A model generated the notes under the pieces. That model ran no database searches. It was not told where the DNA came from and saw only the letters and a program-made list of their open reading frames with translations. DNA of 64,000 nucleotides from Planctomycetota bacterium (GTDB lineage: Bacteria > Planctomycetota > UBA8742 > UBA2392), in the NCBI GenBank assembly GCA_015075515.1, contig JABTUE010000002.1, forward strand, positions 597,478 through 661,477, read 5' to 3'. Shown here piece after piece: positions 1-6,774 of the stretch. Positions within the stretch are counted from its first letter, which is position 1; every line of letters starts with the position of its first letter. Position numbers and translations under genes: made by a program.

Positions 1-675
1 CCGCGCAACCAGCCAGTGGTCTTCAGCGCTGCGTACATCGGGGTAGCGCACCCCTGATCGTGTGCGAAGGAGAAGATTGCACGAGGGCAATTCGTTCTCT
101 GCCGTTCCTTCAGCCATCTGCTCAAGCCTCTTGACAACGAACTGAGCGTCAAGCAGTTCGGAAGTGGCGTTGTTCGTTTGGGCCGTAAGGCGGCCATCCC
201 GAAACAGGCGGTTGCCCCCGAGGACGAACATAGCGTCATGGCGCTCACCCGCTTCAATCGCTGCGCCTAGCGATCTTGAGGTCGTGAAGCAATCGTCAGC
301 GTCAAGGCGAGCCACCCAAAGGGCTGACGGCAGGTGGGTATCAACGTAGTCAAGGATCGCATTACGAGATCGGGCAGCAGAGCCGCAGTTTGCTTGCAGG
401 CGGACTAGAGCAAGTTGGTTCAACAGGTCAGCATTGGTGACATCCCAGTTGTCTGTCGAACCGTCATCCAGAATAACGACGGCGACACGGCGATGACCAA
501 CGTCCTGGGCCACTACGCTCAGCAAACACCGTCGGAGTAAAGTACTTTGGTTGCGCAGGGCCACACCGACCACGACATCTGGTGGTGCCGCAAGTATTTG
601 TTCGGACGTAGCAATTACCCGCAATCCCTTTCGGGCCAGTACGCCACCTCCACGAATCGAGGCGAAGAGCGTCAT
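1..675 (-). CDS. Family 2 glycosyltransferase, C-terminus beyond window
   Basis: The frame is open from an ATG at 675 down to the left edge (225 codons), so the gene is partial. The translation shows the GT-A fold pattern of family 2 glycosyltransferases: a strand reading VVVGVALRNQSTLLRRCL, then VVILDDGSTD, a conserved RNA(I)LDY segment, and the metal-binding region ARLDADD. A late SAEDHW segment fits the acceptor-side acidic motif. It would transfer a sugar from a nucleotide-sugar donor, probably in the cytoplasm, to a glycan or lipid carrier. Its ATG overlaps the stop of the radical SAM gene by four bases, so it is the third gene of a translationally coupled leftward operon. Donor and acceptor cannot be read from the sequence. 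Confidence 0.8.
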   Translation of the reverse strand, partial: MTLFASIRGGGVLARKGLRVIATSEQILAAPPDVVVGVALRNQSTLLRRCLLSVVAQDVGHRRVAVVILDDGSTDNWDVTNADLLNQLALVRLQANCGSAARSRNAILDYVDTHLPSALWVARLDADDCFTTSRSLGAAIEAGERHDAMFVLGGNRLFRDGRLTAQTNNATSELLDAQFVVKRLEQMAEGTAENELPSCNLLLRTRSGVRYPDVRSAEDHWLVAR

Positions 676-1604
676 GCAGACCGTCCGGCATTGAGCGGGG
701 CCATCGTGTCATCGGACACAGGCTCATGGTTGCCTCTGCGCTGGTCGCGCCACTTGGAATATGCTTCTTGCCAAGTCGGGGAAATCTGCTCGCTTGTCAA
801 TGCTGGCCGCAACTCAGGAGGAATGTAGTGCCCGTCCTTGAACCGGCCGCACAGCCTGCAAAAGGCACGAGCTGCCTCAAGCATGCTGTCCCCGTCGTCA
901 GGCAGACCGGGCTTACCTAAGCCAATCCCGACCACGCGGTCGATACCACCGGCAAGCGCACAGGGGTAGTAACCTGTCGGCGTCAAACCCATGCCGCACT
1001 CGTCCATGATGGCGCACCCATTCGTGAAGTCTGCAGATGCGAACGCAGGGTCGTCAATCGGCGCCATGTTGAACGGCCGAAATGATGGCTGGATAACATT
1101 GGTCTTGGCGGAGTCCTCTATCCAGATGTCCTCAGGAAGTTGTGCAAGGCGCGCTTTGACAAACTCACCATATCCGTTGGTTACTACTTCAATGCGGCAT
1201 TGAAGATTCCAAGCCCGATATCGGCGAAGTTCGGCGATGATTTCAAGAAACTCCGGATGAAGTGTCGGCTCGCCGCCCAGAACTCTGATTCTCTCCCAGC
1301 GCTTACCCCTCGCAATTGAATCATCCACAAAGCGCTGGATCATCCGCAGGGGCATGTGTCGGGATTCCGGGGCTTGGGTGACTGAGCGATTGCAGTTGAG
1401 GCAGAAGAGGTTGCACGCGTAAGTGATGTCAATTTCAATCTTGCTTCGACTGCGAACATACTGCGGCCCAAGCAGCTTTGTGATCACGCGACCAGTGCGT
1501 ATACGACGCCACGCCCCCTTGAAAGTGTAGAGTAATCGGCCGAGCCAGCGCCAAGGCCCGCCGAAGTAAACCCGCTTGGGGAAACTACCCGAACGCTTGC
1601 GCAT
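672..1604 (-). CDS. Radical SAM protein
   Basis: This 310-residue protein has the radical SAM cluster motif C64-x3-C68-x2-C71 within TYACNLFCLNCNRS, followed by a glycine/glutamate loop (VLGGEPTLHPEF) typical of SAM binding. A later CRLCGRF pair near the C-terminus could help bind an auxiliary cluster, as in SPASM-like proteins, but the full SPASM cysteine set is not evident. The start overlaps the preceding glycosyltransferase by 20 bases, and the stop overlaps the next glycosyltransferase start. Lying between two GT2 genes suggests a role in building or modifying a glycan or glycopeptide. No precursor peptide gene is apparent nearby. The substrate is unknown. Confidence 0.85.
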   Translation of the reverse strand: MRKRSGSFPKRVYFGGPWRWLGRLLYTFKGAWRRIRTGRVITKLLGPQYVRSRSKIEIDITYACNLFCLNCNRSVTQAPESRHMPLRMIQRFVDDSIARGKRWERIRVLGGEPTLHPEFLEIIAELRRYRAWNLQCRIEVVTNGYGEFVKARLAQLPEDIWIEDSAKTNVIQPSFRPFNMAPIDDPAFASADFTNGCAIMDECGMGLTPTGYYPCALAGGIDRVVGIGLGKPGLPDDGDSMLEAARAFCRLCGRFKDGHYIPPELRPALTSEQISPTWQEAYSKWRDQRRGNHEPVSDDTMAPLNAGRSA

Positions 1605-2448
1605 CCCAGTCCCCCTTGTCTTTGCGCACCGGTAGCAGATCGTCAGCGGCTGTTACGATCTCGTTGTGACAGAAACCGAATAGGTCCTGCGCGCGCCCAA
1701 AGAACTGCAGCCGTTCAAGTGCGTTCATTTGCTCTCCGTAGATCTGCCAAAACCAGCGCAAGCCCGAGAGTTTCTCGGGCGCGCGTGGGGAGGACAGCGT
1801 GCCAGCAGATCGGCAGTGCCATTTCGCGGTCCACTCGTCAGTGTATGCAATGTGTGATCTATCGTTACGAAGCAAGCGGATCGCGAGGTCTCGATCATTC
1901 AGGCTGCAGAGCCCTTCGCGGTAGCCACCGACGGCGGCCATCAGATCAAGCCGCACAAACGTATTCGACCCCTGCCAACCGGGGTTGCCGACAAGGAAGT
2001 CTCTATCTCGCAGGCTGTTGGGCAGGGCACGCGTCACCTCCTCGCCTCCGATCACGAGGCGAAGGCCGGACACGACGATGTTGGCGCCCGTCGATAGGGC
2101 GCACTTCGTGCAGGCTTCCAAGTGAGAAGGTTCCCACTCGTCGTCATCGTCCAGGATGGCCACAAATCCCGATGCCCCTTTGCGGGCTATGTGATCCAAT
2201 CCCGAGTTCCATGCGCCGGCAGCCCCTCTGGCGCACGTGTTGGCTATCAGGTCAAGCGGGATAGTGCCGACGGCTCGCGCCAGGCACTGAGCGTACCCGC
2301 CCGTCCATGGCTCGCCGTCGTTTACAACTACGATGGACGCCGGAGGACATGTTTGCAGTGCAATCGACTTCAAGGCCCGCAGGAGAAAGTCCCGACGATC
2401 CTTGGTGGCAACGAGCGCACTGACGTCCAATGCGGCAGTTGGTGGCAT
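1585..2448 (-). CDS. Family 2 glycosyltransferase
   Basis: This 287-residue GT-A glycosyltransferase is the first gene of the leftward operon. It has VSALVATKDRRDFLLRAL at the N-terminus, the nucleotide-binding VVVNDGEPW, and the acidic metal-binding motif AILDDDDEWEP around residues 95-105. A downstream LNDRDLAIRLL segment fits the catalytic-base region of family 2. There is no membrane segment, so it probably acts in the cytoplasm or at the membrane face. The 3' end overlaps the radical SAM gene, implying co-translation. It faces away from the ankyrin gene across a 181-base divergent spacer. The acceptor is not predictable. Confidence 0.88.
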   Translation of the reverse strand: MPPTAALDVSALVATKDRRDFLLRALKSIALQTCPPASIVVVNDGEPWTGGYAQCLARAVGTIPLDLIANTCARGAAGAWNSGLDHIARKGASGFVAILDDDDEWEPSHLEACTKCALSTGANIVVSGLRLVIGGEEVTRALPNSLRDRDFLVGNPGWQGSNTFVRLDLMAAVGGYREGLCSLNDRDLAIRLLRNDRSHIAYTDEWTAKWHCRSAGTLSSPRAPEKLSGLRWFWQIYGEQMNALERLQFFGRAQDLFGFCHNEIVTAADDLLPVRKDKGDWDAQAFG

Positions 2449-2593
2449 GGCGATTCGCGATAACGCGGCCCGCAGACAGGATACCTACCAGTATCGGATA
2501 GGGAAGAACGTCACACTCGCCCTACTTCTACGAAGGAGTAGTGTCGGCCCGGTCTTGGTTGCAGGGGCGCGGCCTCAAGTTTTTCCGGTTTGA

Positions 2594-2603
2594 GGTAAAA
2601 TCC
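2594..2603 (+). promoter_or_regulatory. GGTAAAATCC element, possible -10 region of first ankyrin gene
   Basis: The ten bases GGTAAAATCC lie 26 bases before the ATG of the first ankyrin gene, and TAAAAT resembles a -10 box. The identical ten bases recur 26 bases before the second ankyrin gene. No convincing -35 box is seen at 16-18 bases upstream, so promoter function is tentative. Confidence 0.35.
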
Positions 2604-2629
2604 AGCGGAGCTGCGGCTGTGTACTGGGT

Positions 2630-3034
2630 ATGGAAAATCCCATCCCGTACAAAGCGAGTCTGCAGCGGGGCGAGCTGACTGCCCCGCAACCCAGCCAGCA
2701 CTGGTCTGACCTGCCTTGGTTGGCTGACCAGCGTAACCTCCGGGCCATTCTCCGGTTGCTGAAGCGCGGTGAGTGCCCGAACGCCCAGGACCACTACGGC
2801 AGAACTGCCCTGCACTTGGCGATCTTGCGCGATGAAGTGGAGATCGTCCGTGTCCTGCTACAGCACGGTGCGTCGGTGCACATTGAAGATCGCAAGGGAC
2901 GTTCGCCTTGGGACATTGCCTTGAGCTGCAGCCCTGACGACATGATCCTCAAGATGTTGTTGGAGGGCTTTCTCAGCCCGTCAGACCGGAAAGAATGGGT
3001 TGAGTTGGGCTTGAGCAAGATCTTCCCCTCATGA
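2630..3034 (+). CDS. Small ankyrin-repeat protein
   Basis: This 134-residue protein carries about two ankyrin repeats in its centre. The signature DHYGRTALHLAILRDEVEIV is followed by RVLLQHGASVHIEDRKGRSP and a partial third repeat ending LKMLLEGFL. Ankyrin repeats bind other proteins, so it probably acts as a cytoplasmic adaptor. No signal peptide or enzymatic domain is seen. It starts an island segment of plus-strand genes and is followed by a second ankyrin protein with the same upstream decanucleotide. The two proteins are only modestly similar outside the repeats. The start is the first ATG after the shared element; the ribosome binding site is weak. Confidence 0.7.
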   Translation: MENPIPYKASLQRGELTAPQPSQHWSDLPWLADQRNLRAILRLLKRGECPNAQDHYGRTALHLAILRDEVEIVRVLLQHGASVHIEDRKGRSPWDIALSCSPDDMILKMLLEGFLSPSDRKEWVELGLSKIFPS

Positions 3035-3131
3035 TGGCGTTCGGCCAAGACCGGGCAGAACACGGGGCTCCTTCCCAAAGGCAAGTGCTACGTTCACGCG
3101 CATACATCAAATAAGCAAACTTTGAGATTTC

Positions 3132-3141
3132 GGTAAAATCC
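3132..3141 (+). promoter_or_regulatory. GGTAAAATCC element, possible -10 region of second ankyrin gene
   Basis: This is the second exact copy of GGTAAAATCC, 26 bases before the ATG at 3168 and at the same spacing as the copy before the first ankyrin gene. Conserved spacing suggests a shared promoter or duplicated upstream region. A -35 box is not obvious. Confidence 0.35.
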
Positions 3142-3167
3142 TCAAGGGCGGGCTTTGTCTACAACAC

Positions 3168-3575
3168 ATGTTCAGGTTCTCGTCGGACATGAGTTGCCGG
3201 ACGGCCCTCGTTGAGGTGCTGCGCAGTCTTGCCAAGTGGCATTGGCTGCCCGCCACCCACGCGCTGGCCCGCGAAGGCCAGGTTGCGGCGCTGAGACTCC
3301 TGCTGTCTGCAGGGTACCCGGCTCAGGCAACGGACGACGGCGGTTGGACATTGCTGCACATCGGTGCCTCGCAGGGCGATCCAAGGATCGTGGCGCTCGC
3401 GCGGGCCTTGGGTTGCAGCCCGGACTTCGCTGCGCGCGACGGCACCACTCCGGTGGACATCGCGCGAACCAAGTCATCTTCGCGTGTGTTGGCGGTGCTG
3501 GAGCGTCCAGCAGCGATGCCGCACACCGTCATGGCGGGCGCAGAAGGCGTCCGCGAACCCATGGAGGAAGCATGA
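3168..3575 (+). CDS. Small ankyrin-repeat-like protein
   Basis: This 135-residue protein has ankyrin-type helices: THALAREGQVAALRLLLSAG, then TDDGGWTLLHIGASQGDPRI, then a third unit RDGTTPVDIARTKSS. The repeats are more degenerate than in the upstream ankyrin protein. It is probably a protein-binding adaptor. Its TGA overlaps the ATG of the next gene (ATGA at 3572-3575), so it appears coupled to the DNA-metabolism-like cluster. An alternative start lies at 3189. No catalytic motif is present and its partner is unknown. Confidence 0.65.
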   Translation: MFRFSSDMSCRTALVEVLRSLAKWHWLPATHALAREGQVAALRLLLSAGYPAQATDDGGWTLLHIGASQGDPRIVALARALGCSPDFAARDGTTPVDIARTKSSSRVLAVLERPAAMPHTVMAGAEGVREPMEEA

Positions 3576-4120
3576 TCCGTATCAACGCCCATTACAGTCG
3601 CAAAGTACCGGGCGCTCAGGAGTTCTCGAGCGAACAGGCCGGTGCAAGTCTGGAAATCGAGGTGGCGGACGCTGCCGCGCCCCAAATTCGGCATCAGTTG
3701 CAGGAACTCTGGAACAGCCTGCGCCAGGCAGTGGACGCCGAGCTTGGTATCGCTGAACAACCTGCCCGGAACGCCGTATTCGGTAACGGCCAGCACCGGC
3801 TGACCGAACAGACTGCCGGCAACGGTCGGAACGGCAACGGGCTTGCTGCCCACTCCAACGACGCGCCGCGCACCGGTGATTGGAACGAGCGCGGACCGGT
3901 CCTGGACCTCCCCCCGTCCAACAGTGCCAATGGCGGCGACGAGCGCGCGACCCGCAAGCAGATCGGCTTTTTGCTCGCCAGTGCGCGGCGCACCCGGAAT
4001 CTCGACGCGGCTGCTCTCAAGTCGCTGATTCAGCGCGAATTCGGCTGCGGGCTCAACGACCTCTCCAAGCGCCAGGCTGGCGACCTGATTGACCGCTTCC
4101 AAGGACGCAAGTCGGCCTGA
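3572..4120 (+). CDS. Unknown protein with C-terminal helical domain typical of recombination-gene neighbours
   Basis: The ATG at 3572 overlaps the previous stop and follows a good GGAGGAAG ribosome binding site, giving 182 residues. Three zones are visible: an acidic, beta-like N-terminus (residues 1-50), a Gly/Asn-rich linker (about 68-125) that looks disordered, and a compact helical C-terminus beginning ATRKQIGFLLASARRTR and ending near GDLIDRF. Similar C-terminal tails (a kQ-x2-fLl start and a final a-x-x-lId-x-l) occur in some phage single-strand annealing and nuclease-associated proteins; this is from memory of family patterns, not a search. The next gene is an iron-sulfur nuclease, so a role in DNA recombination or processing is plausible. 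Confidence 0.6.
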   Translation: MIRINAHYSRKVPGAQEFSSEQAGASLEIEVADAAAPQIRHQLQELWNSLRQAVDAELGIAEQPARNAVFGNGQHRLTEQTAGNGRNGNGLAAHSNDAPRTGDWNERGPVLDLPPSNSANGGDERATRKQIGFLLASARRTRNLDAAALKSLIQREFGCGLNDLSKRQAGDLIDRFQGRKSA

Positions 4121-4139
4121 GGCCACGGAAAGGAACGCC

Positions 4140-4925
4140 ATGACGACCGACACCATGACATCCGTCAGCTACACGCGGCTGAGCACCTGGCAGGATTGTC
4201 CCAAGCGCTTCAAGTTCCGCTATGTGGACGAAGCGCCCGAAGACGGTACTGCCGTCAACCTCGTGTTTGGCACGGCTATACACGAGGCGGCAGAGGCCTT
4301 TCTGGAGTCTCTGGCCCAGACGCCCAAGGGCGACGATGAGATCATTGCCGTATTTGAACGCGCCTTCCGTGACTCCATCAAGTTCGCTGAAGAAAGCCAA
4401 AGCCCGCTCGATTGCGGCCCTGAAGAACTGGAAGCGCTGGTCGAGAAGGGCAAGGCGATGCTGCGGTGCTTCACGACCAAGGTAGATCGCAACGCCAAAG
4501 TAATCGGCACGGAACTCGCCTTTGACGTGGAAGTCCAGCCAGGCGTCACCCTCACCGGCTACCTCGACTGCCTTCTGATGACCGGCCTCAACCAGTTCAA
4601 GATTGTTGAACTAAAGACAGCCGCGCGCACTTATGGCGAGGACCGTCTGCGCTATGACCTCCAGCCCACCTGCTATCTGGCGGCGGCTCAGCGGTTGCTG
4701 CCTCCGGGCGCCAAGGTCGAGTTCGAGTACTGGTTGATGATGAAGACCAAGGAGCCCGACCTGAAGATCCTCCCGGCAGTTCGCAATGGTCAGGACCACG
4801 ACGAACTGCACCAGTTAATCCGCGATTACCTGAAGGCGGTAGGCGTTCAGGTGTTTCCCCGGCGACGCAGCTACCAGTGCGACGGGTGCGGCTACGCGCG
4901 GCTTTGCGCGGAGTCCAAGCAATGA
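4140..4925 (+). CDS. PD-(D/E)XK nuclease, Cas4/AddB-like with iron-sulfur cysteines
   Basis: Starting at the ATG at 4140 (after GGAAAGGAACGCC), the protein has 261 residues. It contains the RecB-family nuclease core: D143 in LTGYLDCLL, E157 and K159 in VELKTA, and Q175/Y179 in LQPTCYLAA. C20 at the N-terminus and C247, C250 and C256 at the C-terminus match the four-cysteine arrangement that holds a 4Fe-4S cluster in Cas4 and AddB. It should be a metal-dependent DNA exonuclease or end-processing nuclease. There is no CRISPR array or cas1/cas2 in the window, so Cas4 function in adaptation is not supported. Neighbours suggest a phage-like or island recombination module. A longer in-frame start at 4089 would overlap the upstream gene. 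Confidence 0.85.
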   Translation: MTTDTMTSVSYTRLSTWQDCPKRFKFRYVDEAPEDGTAVNLVFGTAIHEAAEAFLESLAQTPKGDDEIIAVFERAFRDSIKFAEESQSPLDCGPEELEALVEKGKAMLRCFTTKVDRNAKVIGTELAFDVEVQPGVTLTGYLDCLLMTGLNQFKIVELKTAARTYGEDRLRYDLQPTCYLAAAQRLLPPGAKVEFEYWLMMKTKEPDLKILPAVRNGQDHDELHQLIRDYLKAVGVQVFPRRRSYQCDGCGYARLCAESKQ

Positions 4926-5248
4926 AGGCCCGCATTGTCGCCACCAGCACGGTGATCGCTGATCGCCTGCGCCATGCTTGCGTGATTGCGGGTCTGGAGC
5001 ACGAAGTGGCCTCTTTGGACGCCCCGGGTGCCTTTGACGTGCTGATCGTGGACCAGGATGCCCGGCCACCCCAGCCAGAAGACCTTCGGGCCAAGTATCC
5101 CGATGCGTCCCTGTTTGTGCTGACTCGCTCGCGAACACCGCTGTACTTGAAGGAACTCGTCCAACGCGGGGCCACGGCCACGCTGGGTTACTCCATGTGT
5201 GCCCGAACCGTGGCGGAGGTGCTCGTCGGGGCGCTGGTCAAAGGCTGA
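4922..5248 (+). CDS. Receiver-like single-domain protein
   Basis: The ATG at 4922 overlaps the nuclease stop (ATGA), giving 108 residues. The alternating beta/alpha pattern resembles a CheY-type receiver: FDVLIVDQDARP at the third strand, LFVLTRSRT at the fourth, and LKELVQRGATATLGYS at the fifth. The N-terminal acidic pair normally used for magnesium is missing, so it may be a pseudo-receiver that is not phosphorylated. No output domain is attached. Coupling to the nuclease suggests it regulates or assembles with that protein. It is followed directly by a terminator. Confidence 0.55.
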   Translation: MKARIVATSTVIADRLRHACVIAGLEHEVASLDAPGAFDVLIVDQDARPPQPEDLRAKYPDASLFVLTRSRTPLYLKELVQRGATATLGYSMCARTVAEVLVGALVKG

Positions 5249-5274
5249 ACAACAACCAATTCGCTCAAAGCTAC

Positions 5275-5297
5275 GGCCGCATGGTGCGGCCCTTTTT
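5275..5297 (+). terminator. Rho-independent terminator after the nuclease cluster
   Basis: The stem GGCCGCA/TGCGGCC (7 bp, perfect, loop TGG) is followed by C and five T. It lies 26 bases after the receiver-like gene and just before the DUF932 ribosome binding site, so the DUF932 gene may be attenuated or separately transcribed. Confidence 0.85.
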
Positions 5298-5315
5298 CGT
5301 TGATGGAGGTGAAAC

Positions 5316-6311
5316 ATGGTCCAACTTGTGGAAACACCAGCCAGTTCGCTGCGCTCGCAGCCCGATTCCGGTCTTGCCCAGCTTGAGGAAGTCTTGGAGC
5401 AAAGGGCGGCGTCATACCATGACGTGAAGGCATCCAAGGACGAACTTCTCGTGGACTCGAACACCGGGGCGCTCATCCACCGCCCCACCGGGCGCGAGTT
5501 TACCCTCAGCGAGCTTGCCCTCGCCCAGCTTGGCGGCAAGTTGAGGGTTCCCACCGCGTACCTGTTGCGCTGCCCGCCCGACCTGCTGGCGACCAACGTC
5601 AACCACTGGCTTGGTGTCGCTGGTGCCCGCAACTTCCTGCTGCGGTGCGACGGCAACCGGGTGCGCGCAGTCCTGTCCGAGCGTTACGCGCCCGTGGACA
5701 ACCTGCCGTTGGTGCGCTCGCTTCGCCGCACGTTGGGCAATGCCCCTTTGCGCTTTGAACTGACCGAGTACGAACTCAACGTGCAGTTCGTTTCCGGCCG
5801 AGTCCGTGTCGCGGCACCCGGCGACACGTTGAACCCTGGCGTCGCCATCCGTAACAGCGAGGTAGGTCTGGCCAAGGTCGAGATTCGCGGCCTGATCTAC
5901 CGTGCCATCTGCCTCAACGGCCTCATCCTCGGGGGCAGCCAGGACACCTGGGCTCGGCGTCACATCGGCCATGTTGACCTTGCGGCCAGTGTCCAGCGCG
6001 CCATCGACACCATCCAGGCCAAGGCGGATACGAGCATCGAGGGCTTTTCTCGCACGATGCACATCCGTGTGCCCGACATGGCGCGCGTGCTGGCGCGCAT
6101 CATCGAGCGTTACGCGCTCAGCGAAGAAGAAGGCGCGGCACTTCGCATGGCCCACGAACAGGAGCCAGGTGATTCCCTGTATCACGCGATCAACGCCCTG
6201 ACTCGTGCGGGCAACTCGGCCCACCTTCCCCTGTCGTCCCGCCAGAGGCTGCAGGAATTGGGCGGAAGCATGCTGGAGAGCGCCGAGAACGGCAACCGCT
6301 GGCTTAACTAG
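5316..6311 (+). CDS. DUF932-family (phage/plasmid-like) protein
   Basis: This 331-residue protein starts after an excellent GGAGGTGAAAC ribosome binding site. The order of blocks is that of DUF932 proteins of phages and plasmids: FTLSELALAQLGGKLRVP near residues 60-80, NFLLRCDGNRVRAVLSERY near 107-125, a central NSEVGLAKVEIRGLIYR block, and CLNGLILG near 198. DUF932 proteins are cytoplasmic and functionally uncharacterised; they often sit near recombination and DNA-modification genes on mobile elements. Hairpin terminators flank it on both sides, so it is probably monocistronic. It supports the view that this region is a mobile island. Confidence 0.8.
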   Translation: MVQLVETPASSLRSQPDSGLAQLEEVLEQRAASYHDVKASKDELLVDSNTGALIHRPTGREFTLSELALAQLGGKLRVPTAYLLRCPPDLLATNVNHWLGVAGARNFLLRCDGNRVRAVLSERYAPVDNLPLVRSLRRTLGNAPLRFELTEYELNVQFVSGRVRVAAPGDTLNPGVAIRNSEVGLAKVEIRGLIYRAICLNGLILGGSQDTWARRHIGHVDLAASVQRAIDTIQAKADTSIEGFSRTMHIRVPDMARVLARIIERYALSEEEGAALRMAHEQEPGDSLYHAINALTRAGNSAHLPLSSRQRLQELGGSMLESAENGNRWLN

Positions 6312-6353
6312 CCGGCCACGAACCCTCCGGGCGGGGCGGTCCCGCCCACACAG

Positions 6354-6391
6354 GAACGACGACGGCAAGCATGCCTCGTCGTTCTTGCTGT
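6354..6391 (+). terminator. Terminator-like hairpin after DUF932 gene
   Basis: The arms GAACGACGA (6354-6362) and TCGTCGTTC (6376-6384) pair perfectly around a 13-base loop and are followed by TTGCTGTTT. A GC-rich hairpin with arms GGGCGG and CCGCCC lies just before it (6329-6347). Confidence 0.65.
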
Positions 6392-6774
6392 TTCAGGAGC
6401 GTCAAAACGGCTAGGCTTGCAGGTGTGCCACATCGGCCACAATCGTCGCGGCGGGGACGGTCAAGGTCTGGTTAGGTCAGCCAAAGGCCCCTTCCTCAAA
6501 CCACAAGATTCTGGAGTCCCGTGGGCCAGAACCGTCAAAAAACACGCTATTTCCCCGCCGCGCCAACTTGGGGGGTGCGGGTGCCGACGAGGCTTGCCAA
6601 GCCCCTGGCTCCAAAGGCCGCCAGGATTCGGCATGAGATTCTGCCTAAGTTGCCTTGGCCAGCGCTCGCCCCGAGGCAGGCTTTGGGGGGACCGCATTGG
6701 GCTGTGCCACTTCCGCTGCTTAGTCGGAACGATAAAGTACTTGGCTTCAGGCATTGATCCGACCGAGGGCGGGC
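6392..6774. other. Apparently non-coding spacer before the restriction cassette
   Basis: About 380 bases lie between the DUF932 terminator and the helicase start. Both strands have open frames here (for example 6417-6812 plus and 6461-6787 minus), but their products are low-complexity Arg/Gly/Pro-rich with no recognisable pattern. The segment AAAGTACTTGG at 6734 recurs in related form inside the first helicase codons. It presumably holds the cassette promoter, but no clear -35/-10 pair is visible. Confidence 0.5.

Noticed and set aside
4922-5248. CRISPR-associated role for the Cas4-like nuclease and neighbour
   Set aside because: No cas1, cas2 or direct-repeat array is present anywhere in the window.
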